A model generated the notes under the pieces. It was not told where the DNA came from and did not search any database. It worked only from the letters and a program-made list of their open reading frames with translations. This document shows positions 38,358 through 47,850 of a DNA stretch of 64,000 bases, in pieces (positions within the stretch are counted from its first letter, which is position 1; each line of letters begins with the position of its first letter). Source of the DNA: Caulobacterales bacterium (lineage in GTDB: Bacteria > Pseudomonadota > Alphaproteobacteria > Caulobacterales > Caulobacteraceae); contig JACPDR010000005.1 in the NCBI GenBank assembly GCA_016183935.1, positions 1-64,000 of the forward strand, read 5' to 3'. A program made the translations under genes and the position numbers.

Positions 38358-40607
38358 ATGCTGTCCGGTCCCGACGCTCTTCGCGCTCTCCTGTTCGCCT
38401 CCAGCGCCGCCGGGATGCTGATGGCGGGGCCGGCGCTGGCCGATCCGGGACCGGACGCCGATCCGCAGGACCCCACCAATCTCGGAACCGTGACCGTGAC
38501 CGGGGATCCGGTCCGCCGGGAACCGCAGGCGCCGGAGTTCGTCGCGCCCCTGGTCGACACGCCGCGCTCGGTGACCATCATTCCGCAGCAGATCATTGAA
38601 CAGACCGCGGCGACCTCGCTGCAGGACATCCTGCGCACCTCGCCGGGGATCACCTTCGGCGCGGGCGAGGGCGGCCAGCCGCTGGCCGACCGGCCGTTCA
38701 TCCGGGGCCAGTCCTCGGGCAACAACGTCTTCGTCGACGGCGTCCGCGACAGCGGCGGCCAGCAGCGCGAGGTGTTCAACCTCGAACAGGTCGAGGTCAT
38801 CAAGGGGCCCGACGCCGTCTACTCCGGCCGCGGCTCGGGCGGGGGCAGCATCAACCTGAGCTCCAAGGCCCCGCGCCTGACGAACTTCAGCCGTTTCGGC
38901 CTGGGAGCCGGGACCGACGGCTACCTGCGCGGGACCGTCGATCAGAACTGGGGCCTCGGCCAGACGGCCGGACTGCGGCTGAACCTGATGGGCGCGCAGG
39001 GCGACGTGCCGGGCCGCGACTCCGTCGACTACGACAAATGGGGGCTGGGCCTGTCAGGCGCGATCGGCCTGGGATCGGCCACCACGGCGACGCTCAGCTA
39101 CTACCACCTGACCTCGAACCAGATGCCGGACTACGGCATCCCGCTGTTCACCAAGATCGGGGTGCGGACGACCGACAGCGGCGTATTGGACGTGCCGTAT
39201 GACAGCTTCTACGGGCTGGAGGCGCGCGACTACCTGACCAACGAGGTCGACAGCCTGACCCTGGAGCTGGAGCACCGGATCAATGGCAGCCTGTCGATCC
39301 GCAACGTCACCCGCTATGCCGAGACGCTGAACGACTATGTCGTCACCAACCCGGGCGACGGCGGTCGCATCGACACCGGCGGCGTGGCGCTGATCGGCGG
39401 CGAGTACTGGATGAAGCGGGCCACCAAGTCGCGCTGGAACCCCGCCGCGACCTTCGCCAATGTCATCGACCTGTACGGCAGCGTCGACGCCGGCGGCCTG
39501 ACCCACAATTTCGACGCCGGGATCGAGTTCAGCCGCGAGATCAACCGCAACGCCTCCTATAGCGTCGCCACCACCAGCGGCACGATCTGCCCCGCGCCGC
39601 TGACCGGCTTCGACTGCACGCGGGTCTATGCGCCGAACCCGTCCGATCCGTGGACCGGCACGATCACCCGCGGAACCGAAATCCACGCCAACACCAACAC
39701 CCTGGGCCTGTACGCCTTCGATTCGATCGAGTTCGGGGAGCGGTGGCTGCTGAACCTCGGCGTGCGGCACGATTCCTACGACGTGGACGGCACCGTCCTG
39801 CCCCGTGGCGCCGCCGTTCCGACCGCCGAGGAAGGCTCGTGGGACTTCGTCAACTATCAGGTCGGCCTGGTCTACAAGCCGACGGCCCACTCGAGCCTCT
39901 ACGCCTCGTGGGCGACGTCCTCGACGCCGCCGACGGTGTCAGGCGGCGACCAGAACGGCGTCAGCGGCGAGGGCTCAGGCAATCTGTCGGGCGAACTGCT
40001 CGATCCGGAAGAGACCGAGAGCTTCGAGATCGGGGCCAAGGCCAATCTGTTCAACGACCGGCTCGCCGTGTCGGGCGCGGCCTTCATCCTGAAGCGCGAG
40101 AACGCCCAGATCCAGGTGTCTCCGGGCGTGTTCGAGCAAGCCGGCGAGGCCGAAGTCCGCGGCATCGAACTGGGCGTGTCCGGCAACATCACCCGCCAGT
40201 GGCAGGTGTTCGGCGGTTACACCTGGATGGACTCCGAGCTGGTGTCGGGCGCCTACAATAACGTCAACGTCGGCGACCCGCTGGCCAACACGCCGGAGCA
40301 TTCCTTCAGCCTGTTCAGCACCTACCGGGTGACGCCGAGGCTGAGCCTGGGCGGCGGGGTCTACTATGTGTCGGACAGCTTCGGCGGCAATCAGGGCGGG
40401 GCCGGGGGCGGGGCCAACGAGGTCTATGCGCCGGCCTACACCCGGGTGGACCTGTTCGCCTCCTACGACCTGACCGACCGCGCCTCGCTGCAGCTGAACG
40501 TCCAGAACGCGGGCGACGAGGAATACATCCTGCGCACCAACGGCGTGCACCACGCCGATGTCGCGCCGGCCCGGCAGGCTATCCTGACGCTGAATCTGCG
40601 CTACTAG
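38358..40607 (+). CDS. TonB-dependent siderophore receptor (Fiu/catecholate type)
   Basis: A 749-aa outer-membrane receptor with signal peptide ([28 protein letters not shown]). The plug domain has [45 protein letters not shown] and [23 protein letters not shown]. The 22-strand barrel ends in the usual aromatic LTLNLRY. It is typical of ferric-siderophore receptors of the Fiu/BfnH group, which is supported by the PiuC-like gene nine bases downstream. Fur-like palindromes precede it. Confidence 0.93.
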   Translation: MLSGPDALRALLFASSAAGMLMAGPALADPGPDADPQDPTNLGTVTVTGDPVRREPQAPEFVAPLVDTPRSVTIIPQQIIEQTAATSLQDILRTSPGITFGAGEGGQPLADRPFIRGQSSGNNVFVDGVRDSGGQQREVFNLEQVEVIKGPDAVYSGRGSGGGSINLSSKAPRLTNFSRFGLGAGTDGYLRGTVDQNWGLGQTAGLRLNLMGAQGDVPGRDSVDYDKWGLGLSGAIGLGSATTATLSYYHLTSNQMPDYGIPLFTKIGVRTTDSGVLDVPYDSFYGLEARDYLTNEVDSLTLELEHRINGSLSIRNVTRYAETLNDYVVTNPGDGGRIDTGGVALIGGEYWMKRATKSRWNPAATFANVIDLYGSVDAGGLTHNFDAGIEFSREINRNASYSVATTSGTICPAPLTGFDCTRVYAPNPSDPWTGTITRGTEIHANTNTLGLYAFDSIEFGERWLLNLGVRHDSYDVDGTVLPRGAAVPTAEEGSWDFVNYQVGLVYKPTAHSSLYASWATSSTPPTVSGGDQNGVSGEGSGNLSGELLDPEETESFEIGAKANLFNDRLAVSGAAFILKRENAQIQVSPGVFEQAGEAEVRGIELGVSGNITRQWQVFGGYTWMDSELVSGAYNNVNVGDPLANTPEHSFSLFSTYRVTPRLSLGGGVYYVSDSFGGNQGGAGGGANEVYAPAYTRVDLFASYDLTDRASLQLNVQNAGDEEYILRTNGVHHADVAPARQAILTLNLRY

Positions 40608-40615
40608 ATCGGGCC

Positions 40616-41293
40616 ATGCTGCTCCACATCCCCGGCGTCTTCAGCAAGGACGAGGTCGCGACCCTGCGGTCGCGCCTGGACGCCGGGCCGTGGGCGGACG
40701 GCAATGTGACCTCGGGCCACCAGTCGGCGACCGCCAAGGTCAACCGTCAGCTGCCCGAGGATTCAGCCGAGGCGCGGGAGGTCGGGGCGCTGGTGCTGCA
40801 GGCGCTGAACGCCAATCCGATGTTCGTGTCGGCGGCCCTGCCGCACACGATCTTTCCGCCGCTGTTCAACGCCTATGAGGGCGGCGAGCATTTCGGGGTT
40901 CATGTCGACAACGCCATCCGGCAGCGGGGGAATGTCCGTATTCGGAGCGACCTGTCGGCGACTCTTTTCCTTGCCGAACCCGAGACATACGAAGGCGGCG
41001 AGCTGATCGTCGAGGAGATGTACGGGCCGCAGTCGGTCAAGCTGCCGGCCGGGGACCTGGTGCTGTATCCGTCCAGGAGCCTGCACCGGGTGACGCCGGT
41101 GACGCGCGGCAAGCGGGTGGCGAGTTTCTTCTGGATTCAAAGCCTTGTGCGCGACGACGCGGACCGCGAGACGCTGTTCCGGCTGGATGTGGCGATCCAG
41201 CGGGTCAATGCGGAGAAGGGGCCGAAGGACCCGGCGGTGCTGGAGCTGACGGCGGTCTATCACAACCTGCTGCGCCGCTGGACCGAGGTCTGA
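40616..41293 (+). CDS. PiuC/YbiX-like Fe(II)/2-oxoglutarate-dependent dioxygenase (PKHD-type hydroxylase)
   Basis: A 225-aa enzyme matching PiuC/YbiX through its length. Metal ligands are His96, Asp98 (HFGVHVDNA) and His157 ([10 protein letters not shown]), and Arg167 (RGKRVAS) should bind 2-oxoglutarate. PiuC-like genes regularly accompany siderophore TonB receptors and are iron-repressed; the exact substrate is not established. It follows the receptor by eight bases and converges on the flavin reductase gene. Confidence 0.93.
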   Translation: MLLHIPGVFSKDEVATLRSRLDAGPWADGNVTSGHQSATAKVNRQLPEDSAEAREVGALVLQALNANPMFVSAALPHTIFPPLFNAYEGGEHFGVHVDNAIRQRGNVRIRSDLSATLFLAEPETYEGGELIVEEMYGPQSVKLPAGDLVLYPSRSLHRVTPVTRGKRVASFFWIQSLVRDDADRETLFRLDVAIQRVNAEKGPKDPAVLELTAVYHNLLRRWTEV

Positions 41294-41299
41294 GCGCGC

Positions 41300-42673
41300 C
41301 TAGTAAACGTCGCGCCGATAGCGGCCGGTTTCGGTGAGCGCGAGGAGACGGTCGGCGCCGAGGGCGGTCTCGAGCGCGGCGTGGACGCCCTGCGACATGC
41401 CCTCGAGACTGCCGCAGACGAGAATGGCGGCGCCGCGATCGACCCAGATGATCAGTTCGTCCGTGTGCTGAGCGATGAGGTGCTGGACGTAACGACCGTC
41501 GCCGGGATCGCGCGAGAAGGCGCGGTCGAGGCGGGTCAGCAGGCCGGAGGCGAGGGCGGCGCGGAGTTCCTCGTCGAGGAAGGCGTCGTGGGCCGAGGTG
41601 CGCTCGCCGAACATCAGCCAGACCCCGCCGTGCGGGCGGCCGGTTCGAGCGCGCCAGTGGGCGCGGAGGCCGGCGAGGCCCGTGCCGTTGCCGATCAGGA
41701 TCAGCGGAACCCCGGGCGCCGGACCGTGGAAGCCGCGGTTGACGCGGACGCGCATGCCGACCGTCTCGCCGACGGCGAGGTCGCGGGTCAGCCAGCCGGA
41801 GGCGAGGCCGGGCGAGCCGTCGGGGCGGGTCATGCGGCGGACGATGAACTCGACCCGGCCGTCGGCGGGCAGGGAGGCGACGGAGTATTCGCGGCTGCCG
41901 GGGGACGGCTCCCCTTCGGGCGCGGGCAGGCCGATCTCGGCGATGTCGCCGGCCACCCAGGCGGGGGTGTGGTCGACCGGCTCGAAGGCCAGCAGCCACG
42001 CCTCGCCGCCGGGGCTGCCGGGGTTCAGGTGCGTCCGGGCGGCGAGACGCCAGCGATCATACGCCGGCGGAGTCCAGTCGGCCTCGACGGCGTGGCCGGT
42101 GACGGCGCCGAGCTGGTGCTGCCAGTGGCGGATGGCGCCGGCGTCGCCGTTGTCGACCTCGACGCGGTCGAACAGGGGCGAGGCGCCCGAGCGCTGGAGC
42201 CAGAGGTCGAGGGCGCGGCCGAAGCCGCAGAAGTCGGCGTAGGTGCGGTCGCCGAGCGCCAGCAGGGCGTAGGAGAGGCCCGCCAGGTCGGCGGGAGCGG
42301 TCATGTGGCGGCGCATGAACCCGGACATGGGGTCGGGCCCGTCGCCCTCGCCGGTGGTGGCGGCGATGATCAGGACGCGGCCCGCGGCCTTGAGGGCGGG
42401 CGGATCGAGGTCGCCGAGCGGGACCACCCGGGCGGGGACGCCGGCCCGGGACAGGCTGGCGGCCGTCATCCACGCCAGCTCCTCCGCGTGGCCGGTCTGG
42501 CTGGCGAAGGCGACGAGCAGGGCGTCGGCGCCTTCCTGCGGGGCGAGGGTCGCGGCGCGGGCGGCGGCGGCGCGACGGGCGCGGACGCGGCCCCGGACGA
42601 CCGTGGCGACGATCCCCAGCCAGAGGGCGACAGCGACAGCGGCCCACAACCAGCGCAGCGGGTCGGCGGTCAC
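41300..42673 (-). CDS. Membrane-anchored NADPH diflavin reductase (flavodoxin + FAD/NADPH module, CysJ-like)
   Basis: A 457-aa protein. One N-terminal helix (LWAAVAVALWLGIVATVV, about residues 9-26) anchors it. A flavodoxin domain follows (VAFASQTGHAEELAWMTAA, IAATTGEGDGPDPM, LALGDRTYADFCGFG). Then come the FAD motif SREYSVAS, the NADPH loop LILIGNGTGLAGLRAHW and the terminal RYRRDVY aromatic stack. It should pass NADPH electrons at the cytoplasmic membrane face. In this operon it probably powers siderophore-iron reduction. Sulfite reductase itself is not nearby. Confidence 0.88.
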   Translation of the reverse strand: MTADPLRWLWAAVAVALWLGIVATVVRGRVRARRAAAARAATLAPQEGADALLVAFASQTGHAEELAWMTAASLSRAGVPARVVPLGDLDPPALKAAGRVLIIAATTGEGDGPDPMSGFMRRHMTAPADLAGLSYALLALGDRTYADFCGFGRALDLWLQRSGASPLFDRVEVDNGDAGAIRHWQHQLGAVTGHAVEADWTPPAYDRWRLAARTHLNPGSPGGEAWLLAFEPVDHTPAWVAGDIAEIGLPAPEGEPSPGSREYSVASLPADGRVEFIVRRMTRPDGSPGLASGWLTRDLAVGETVGMRVRVNRGFHGPAPGVPLILIGNGTGLAGLRAHWRARTGRPHGGVWLMFGERTSAHDAFLDEELRAALASGLLTRLDRAFSRDPGDGRYVQHLIAQHTDELIIWVDRGAAILVCGSLEGMSQGVHAALETALGADRLLALTETGRYRRDVY

Positions 42674-43746
42674 TTGCCCTCGTCGAGCATGGCGGTGAAG
42701 GCGGGTGTGACGGTCTCCGTCAGGCCGTCGGGGCCGCGCACCACGAAGGCGGCGGCGATGGCCATGGCTTCGGCGAAGGCCGGGCCCTCCTCCGGGCCCA
42801 TGACGGTCAGGGCCGTGGCCATGGCGTCGGCGTACAGGGCGGTGTCGGCGAGCACGGTGACGGAGGCGACGCCGTTGTCGACCGGACGGCCGGTGCGGCC
42901 GTCGAGGGTGTGGCTGTAAGCCTGACCGTCGATCTCATAACGGCGGACCCAGTCGCCGGAGGTGGCCACCGCGAGGTCGAACAGGGCGGCGACGGTGCGC
43001 GGACCGGGGGCGCCGGGCGCCTGCTGCAGTTCGGCCCACCACGGGCGGCCGTCGGGCTTGACCCCGGCGCCGCGCAGCTCGCCGCCGATCTCGACCAGAT
43101 GGCAGGTCGCGCCCATGGCGGTCAGCCGTTCCGAGACTTGGTCGACCGCATGGCCCTTGGCGATGCCGGAGAGGTCGAGCCTGACCCCGCCGAGCTGCTG
43201 CACCCCGCGGGCGGCGCGGTTGAGGCGCAGCCGGCCCCAGCCGCCGAGGGCGCGGGCGGCGGCGATCTCCTCTTCCGACGGCGCGGTGAACCGGCCCGAG
43301 GCGTCGAGCGGGCGAGGGCCCGGCGGGCCGAAGCCCCACAGGTCGACCAGGGCGCCGAGGGTCGGATCGACCGCGCCGTCGGTGTCGTCGGCGAGGTCGA
43401 GGGCGGCGTTGAGAAGAGCCCAGAAGGGTTCGGACACGGCCCAGAATCCGGCGGGTGCGGCGTTGAAGCGCGACAGCTCCGAGCGCGGCTCCCAATGGCT
43501 GAAGAGCAGGACGATGCGGCCCAGCTCTTCCTCGATGGCCGTCTGGAAGGCGGCGCGGTCCAGACCCGGCGGCGGAACGAGGCGGACGGCCCAGGTCGTG
43601 CCCATGCTCTCGCCGGCGAAGTCCTGGATCAGGTCCGACGGCGGGCGCGTCGGCGCCCGCCCGTGGGTCGGGATCAGCACGCGGTTGTGCGCGTGGGGCC
43701 CGGCGTCGCCGATCACGACCGGCGGCGGGGCCGAGCGGCCGGACAA
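42670..43746 (-). CDS. apbE: ApbE family FAD:protein FMN transferase
   Basis: A protein of up to 358 aa. ESMGTTWAVRLV is the family start, RIVLLFSHWEPRSELSRFN the FAD-binding helix, GVRLDLSGIAKGHAVD a conserved block, and SHTLDGRTGRPVDNGVASVTVLADTALYADAMATAL the metal and catalytic segment. It transfers FMN from FAD to a Thr of a partner protein. The start is uncertain: TTG 43746 and GTG 43680 are both possible and neither gives a signal peptide, which is unusual because ApbE proteins usually act outside the cytoplasm. ATGA-coupled to the reductase. Confidence 0.88.
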   Translation of the reverse strand: MSGRSAPPPVVIGDAGPHAHNRVLIPTHGRAPTRPPSDLIQDFAGESMGTTWAVRLVPPPGLDRAAFQTAIEEELGRIVLLFSHWEPRSELSRFNAAPAGFWAVSEPFWALLNAALDLADDTDGAVDPTLGALVDLWGFGPPGPRPLDASGRFTAPSEEEIAAARALGGWGRLRLNRAARGVQQLGGVRLDLSGIAKGHAVDQVSERLTAMGATCHLVEIGGELRGAGVKPDGRPWWAELQQAPGAPGPRTVAALFDLAVATSGDWVRRYEIDGQAYSHTLDGRTGRPVDNGVASVTVLADTALYADAMATALTVMGPEEGPAFAEAMAIAAAFVVRGPDGLTETVTPAFTAMLDEGK

Positions 43747-43760
43747 GGAGGGGCCGTCGG

Positions 43761-44561
43761 TCAGGGCAGGACTTCCATGACGGCCACATACTGGGCGTTG
43801 GCGGCGATCGTATCACCCGCGGCGGGGGTGCGGACGGAGGCGTTGAGCCAGTACATGCCGGGCTCGGGCCAGGTGACGGTGAAGGCGCCGTCGGGACCGG
43901 TGGTCACGGTCATCTCTTCCGGATTGTCACGGTAGCGCGTGCCGCCCCGCGCCACAGTGACCTCGACGCCCGAGGCGGGGAGGCCGTCCATCGACAGCTT
44001 GAAGGTGGCGGGCTCGCCGGCCACCAGATCGTTGGGATGGGTGACGGGGATCAGCGCCAGGCCGTCGGCCGGGTTGGTGAAGACGGTGTCGGTCGGGGCG
44101 CCGAGAGTGACGAAGGTCTCGATCCGGTTGGAGGTGCGGGTGGCGACGACCTCGGTGGCGTCGGCCGGGATGGCGCCCGGGAGCTCGGCGGCCTGGCCGC
44201 GCCAGCGCTTCTGTTCGCCGTTCTGTTTGTAGGTGGCCATGACGCCGTTCATGACGTTGGCGACCTTCCAGGTGCCCGGCTGGGTCAGGTGCAGGTCGAA
44301 CGACGAACGGTAGCGGGCGCGGATCATGTTCTCCGGCTGGGCGGTCGAGCCGTCCGGCGCGGTGATGACCAGGCCGGCGAGATTCATCGGGGCGTGGTCG
44401 GGAATGAACACTCCGTTCGACATGCCGGCGTCGAAGCCGACCCAGGCGTCGGCGCCCGACAGCACCGTCGAGGTCGGGGTGAGCCAGGCGCGGTGGGCCT
44501 GGGCCGACATCGGCAGGGCCAGGGCCGCCAGGGCGGCGACGAGGGCGATCGACTTCTTCAT
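43761..44561 (-). CDS. DUF4198 periplasmic protein
   Basis: A 266-aa secreted protein (signal MKKSIALVAALAALALPMSAQA, mature HRAWLTPTSTVLSG). The N-terminal His and the beta-sandwich C-terminus (GEPATFKLSMDGLPASGVEVTV, TTGPDGAFTVTWPEPGMYWLNAS) fit DUF4198 proteins, which are often linked to metal uptake clusters. The mature N-terminal His could act as a metal ligand. It lies 14 bases from apbE and 11 from the DUF2271 gene. Confidence 0.88.
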   Translation of the reverse strand: MKKSIALVAALAALALPMSAQAHRAWLTPTSTVLSGADAWVGFDAGMSNGVFIPDHAPMNLAGLVITAPDGSTAQPENMIRARYRSSFDLHLTQPGTWKVANVMNGVMATYKQNGEQKRWRGQAAELPGAIPADATEVVATRTSNRIETFVTLGAPTDTVFTNPADGLALIPVTHPNDLVAGEPATFKLSMDGLPASGVEVTVARGGTRYRDNPEEMTVTTGPDGAFTVTWPEPGMYWLNASVRTPAAGDTIAANAQYVAVMEVLP

Positions 44562-44572
44562 GGCGGTCTTCC

Positions 44573-45079
44573 TTAGCGGGTGACAGTGACGCTGACGGCG
44601 CCGAGTTCGTTGGAGCCGGCGGCGCGTGCGGTGTTGGGCGCGCCCCAGCGGAACGGTATGCGGACGGATTCGCGGCCGCCCAGTTCGCGGGCCGCCTCGA
44701 CGACCATGACGTAGTCGCCGGCGGGCAGGTTCCGGAGGCGGGCGCCGGGGACGGTGACGGTGTGGCGGCCCGGGGCCTTGGTGGCGCTGGAGACGCCATC
44801 GGCGGGCAGGGCCAGCGAGCGGCCGCCGCGGCGCCACCAGGTGCGCATGTCCTTCAGCCAGTCCTTGCCCTCGGCGGAGTTGGAGACCTCGTACCAGACG
44901 GCGAGGGTGCGCACGGCGGTGTTGTCCGGCCGTTCGATCCACACGGCGACGTAAGGTCGATGGTAGGCGGCGACCGACAGGCGCGGAATCTCGACCGAGA
45001 CGTTGAGGTCGGCGGCGAAGGCCGGGGTCGCGGCGGCGCCGGCGACGGCGGCGGTGGCGGCGAGGGTGAGCTTACGCAT
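44573..45079 (-). CDS. DUF2271 periplasmic protein with predicted flavinylation motif
   Basis: A 168-aa secreted protein (signal MRKLTLAATAAVAGAAATPAFA). The body is beta-rich with conserved aromatic segments (RPYVAVWIERPDNTAVRTLAVWY, KDWLKDMRTWWRRGG). Residues Asp94-Gly-Val-Ser-Ser-Ala-Thr100 match the ApbE target pattern Dxx[S/T]xAT, with Thr100 as the expected FMN attachment site. With apbE in the same operon this protein is the best candidate for the flavinylated electron carrier. Function of the family is otherwise undefined. Confidence 0.88.
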   Translation of the reverse strand: MRKLTLAATAAVAGAAATPAFAADLNVSVEIPRLSVAAYHRPYVAVWIERPDNTAVRTLAVWYEVSNSAEGKDWLKDMRTWWRRGGRSLALPADGVSSATKAPGRHTVTVPGARLRNLPAGDYVMVVEAARELGGRESVRIPFRWGAPNTARAAGSNELGAVSVTVTR

Positions 45080-45119
45080 GGGACACTCTTGGCGGATCAG
45101 GGGGCGGGGCGGCCGGGGG

Positions 45120-45770
45120 TCAGTGAATGAACAGCAGGGCGATGACGGCGGGGATCAGCAGGCCGAGGCCCACCAACGGCCAGGTCGAGGGGCGCTGACG
45201 GGCGTGCATCCAGGTCAGGGCGAAGCCGGTGGCGGCGAAGACCACGCATGCGGCGGCGAAGACGTCGATGAACCAGTACCAGACCGGGCCGGTGTTGCGG
45301 CCCTTGTGCAGGTCGTTGAGCCAGGCGACGGCGCCGCGGGTGGTGCGTTCGCGCAGGACGTCGCCGGTCGCGCGGTCGATGGTCAACCAGCCGTCGCCGC
45401 CGGGTTCCGGCAGGGCGACGTAGATCTCGTCGGCGGTGGTCTCGGTGGGACGGCCGGCGATGCCGACCTTGAAGGCGTCGGCGGCCCAGCGGGCGACGGC
45501 CTCGGGGACCGGATCAGTGGTCTCTTCGGGGAAGGCGGTCAGCCGTTCGAGCAGCGGCGCGGGCAGGGTGGCGGTCTGCTCGATCGTCACCGGCTCGGCG
45601 GGAATCTGGGCGGCGTGGTTGAGGGTGATGCCGGTGACGGCGAACAGCAGCAGGCCGATCAGGCTGAGGGCGGCGGAAATCCAGTGCCACTGGTGCAGCT
45701 GCTTGAGCCAGAACGAGCGTCTGGCGTTCAGGGCCTTCGGGGGCCTGGCGGGCGCGGCGGCGTCGGTCAC
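45120..45770 (-). CDS. PepSY-associated transmembrane protein
   Basis: A 216-aa membrane protein. Three helices are evident: residues about 30-52, 165-189 and 197-215. Between the first two lies a periplasmic PepSY-like domain (DEIYVALPEPGGDGWLTIDRATGDVL). His26, His29, His52, His155 and His189 flank the helices and could hold heme or iron. In this operon it is the natural transmembrane electron relay between the cytoplasmic diflavin reductase and periplasmic DUF2271. A Fur-like palindrome lies just upstream. Confidence 0.85.
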   Translation of the reverse strand: MTDAAAPARPPKALNARRSFWLKQLHQWHWISAALSLIGLLLFAVTGITLNHAAQIPAEPVTIEQTATLPAPLLERLTAFPEETTDPVPEAVARWAADAFKVGIAGRPTETTADEIYVALPEPGGDGWLTIDRATGDVLRERTTRGAVAWLNDLHKGRNTGPVWYWFIDVFAAACVVFAATGFALTWMHARQRPSTWPLVGLGLLIPAVIALLFIH

Positions 45771-45788
45771 GTCCGGCTTGTGCCGAAG

Positions 45789-45805
45789 TTGCGAACGGTT
45801 TGCAA
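45789..45805. promoter_or_regulatory. Fur-like palindrome before the PepSY gene
   Basis: TTGCGAAC-G-GTTTGCAA is a near-perfect 17-bp palindrome (seven of eight arm positions pair). It is located between the second receptor and the PepSY gene. It shares TTGCRA-N5-TYGCAA with the site at 38321-38337, so both iron transcription units may answer to one regulator. Confidence 0.55.
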
Positions 45806-45810
45806 TAGCA

Positions 45811-47829
45811 TCAACGCGACAGTCTGACGCCCAGGCTCAGGGTGCGGGGCGGACCGAAGCCGGAGACGCCGTCGCCGGTCTCCGACACCTCCACCTCCGC
45901 ATCGAACAGATTGGCGGCGGCCAGCCAGACGGTGGTTGACGGGGTCACCGCCCAGTCGGCGCGGAGATCGACGGTGGCGGCGGCGTCGAGGACGCGGCTG
46001 TTGAGGTCGTCGTCGAAGCGGCGGCTTTCCCAGCGCAGGTCGGCGGCGAGGGCGAGGCGGTCGACCGGGCGCCAGTCGAGCCCGGCTACAGCGCTCCAGA
46101 TCGGGGCCTGGGCCGGGCGCAGGCCGGTCAGCTGCGGAGCCAGGGCGCCGCCGTCCACGCGGGCGTCGGTGGCCGACAGGGCGCCGCGGACGGACAGGAC
46201 TTCGGTCAGGTCGAGGCGGGCGTCGATCTCCAGCCCGGTCGCCTCGATGGTTCCGGCGTTCATGCGCTGGCGCAGCACGCCGCCGGCGGGGACGAAGCCG
46301 GCCCGGGGGAAGGTTCCGGGGCCCTCGCCGATAGTGACGTTGACGATGGCGTCCTCGATCTCCGTCCAGAAGGCGGTCGCGGTCAGGGTGGCGCGGTCGC
46401 CGGTCCAGGCCCAGCCGGCCTCGACGCCGGACAGACGTTCCGGAACGAGGCCGGCGTTGGCCTCGGTGATGTCGTTGCCGACGCGGAAGGGGCGGTGCAG
46501 CTCGTTGAGGGTGGCGGGTCGGAAGCCGGTGTAGGCGGCGAGGCGCAGGGCCTGCCCGGACCCGATGTCGCGCCGGGCGGCGAGGCGGGCGCTGACCACC
46601 TCGCCGGACCGGTCGGGGTCGGCCTCGTCGAGGGTGGGCAGGCCGGTGGCGAGGTCGGTCTCGAAGCGGCGGCCGTTCTCGTTGCGCCAGCCGTCGTAGC
46701 GGACGCCGCCGGCGACCAGCCACGGTCCGGCGCTCCACGCACTCTCCCCGTAGACGCCGGCGACCGAGGTCTCCCCGCCGGCGATCCGGCCGCGGGTGAA
46801 GCCGGCGCCGAGGTTGCGGAACAGTTCGCGGGTTTCGCCCTCGTTGAAGCGGGCGTCGGCGCCCAGTTCCCATTCCAGCCGTCCGCCGAGCAGGGGCAGC
46901 GAGGCGCGGCGCAAGGCGGCGTTGGCGCCCCAGCCGGTGGCGGGAGTCCCGTACTGTTCGGCCGCCGGGCGCGCCGACGAGCGGTCGTCGGCCACGGCGA
47001 CGAAGGTGTTGGTCATGTCGCTTTCACGGCGCCAGAGCTGGACTCGCCAGCCGGGACGGACGCCGTCCGGCGCGCGGGCGGCGGTGGCGCTGACGGCGTT
47101 TCCGCTGGCGCTGGCCCGGCTGTTCTCCACGCCCGAGCCGCGTTCCTCCTCGAAGGCCGAGGCGCGCAGGGACACGACGGCGGCGGCGACGGGGATGTCG
47201 GCGCGGAGGGCGGCGCTGCGCACTTCGAGATCGAGCGGCAGGTCGGCGGCTCCGGCGGCCGGGCCGCGCACGGGCGTATAGCCGTCGCTGGCTTCGTAGA
47301 GACCCGAGGCGACCACGCGCACGGGGCCGAAGTCGCCGCCGCCCGAGGCGGCCAGACGGGCGCCGCCGCGCTCGGCGATCGAGGCGTCCAGCACGGCGCC
47401 GCCGTCCCGCTCGCGCAGCTGGATGACGCCGGTCAGGGCGCCGGCGCCGTACGGACCGGCCCCGGAGCCGCGCACGATGTCGAGACCGGACAGGCTCTCG
47501 GTCGGGACCTGCGACCAGATCACCCAGCCGCCGAACGGATCGTTGAGGGGCACGCCGTCGAGGGTGACGAGGGTGCGGCCGGCGCCCGACGGGGCGATGG
47601 CGCGCAGGCTGATCCCCTGGGTGGTCGGATTGGCGGCGAGGCTGGTGGTGCGGCGGAACAGGGAGACGGCGGGGACGGTGGCCAACGCCTCGTCGAGCCG
47701 TTGCTGGTCGCGCAGGTCGTGGTCGTCGAGGCGGATGACCGAGAAGGCGGCCTCGCCGGCGGCGGGAGGCAGGCGGGCGCCGGTGACGACGACCTCGGGA
47801 AGCTGGGGCGGGGGCGGAAGCTGAGGCAT
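45811..47829 (-). CDS. TonB-dependent receptor (BtuB/heme-siderophore type), signal peptide not encoded in frame
   Basis: A 672-aa receptor. PEVVVTGARLPPAAGEAAFSV leads into the plug (AGRTLVTLDGVPLNDPFGGWV, LDIVRGSGAGPYGAGALTGVI) and a full barrel follows, ending TLSLGVRLSR. The annotated ATG 47829 gives MPQLPPPPQLPE with no hydrophobic export signal, and an in-frame TGA lies about eight codons upstream. Either the true start is in another frame and a frameshift has occurred, or the gene has lost its signal. It heads the PepSY-DUF2271-DUF4198-ApbE-reductase set. Confidence 0.82.
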   Translation of the reverse strand: MPQLPPPPQLPEVVVTGARLPPAAGEAAFSVIRLDDHDLRDQQRLDEALATVPAVSLFRRTTSLAANPTTQGISLRAIAPSGAGRTLVTLDGVPLNDPFGGWVIWSQVPTESLSGLDIVRGSGAGPYGAGALTGVIQLRERDGGAVLDASIAERGGARLAASGGGDFGPVRVVASGLYEASDGYTPVRGPAAGAADLPLDLEVRSAALRADIPVAAAVVSLRASAFEEERGSGVENSRASASGNAVSATAARAPDGVRPGWRVQLWRRESDMTNTFVAVADDRSSARPAAEQYGTPATGWGANAALRRASLPLLGGRLEWELGADARFNEGETRELFRNLGAGFTRGRIAGGETSVAGVYGESAWSAGPWLVAGGVRYDGWRNENGRRFETDLATGLPTLDEADPDRSGEVVSARLAARRDIGSGQALRLAAYTGFRPATLNELHRPFRVGNDITEANAGLVPERLSGVEAGWAWTGDRATLTATAFWTEIEDAIVNVTIGEGPGTFPRAGFVPAGGVLRQRMNAGTIEATGLEIDARLDLTEVLSVRGALSATDARVDGGALAPQLTGLRPAQAPIWSAVAGLDWRPVDRLALAADLRWESRRFDDDLNSRVLDAAATVDLRADWAVTPSTTVWLAAANLFDAEVEVSETGDGVSGFGPPRTLSLGVRLSR

Positions 47830-47850
47830 ACCGCTAGAGCGCGCAACCGC

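Noticed and set aside
41300..42673. Assimilatory sulfite reductase flavoprotein CysJ
   Set aside because: It has an N-terminal membrane anchor, no CysI hemoprotein gene is nearby, and the operon context is iron uptake.
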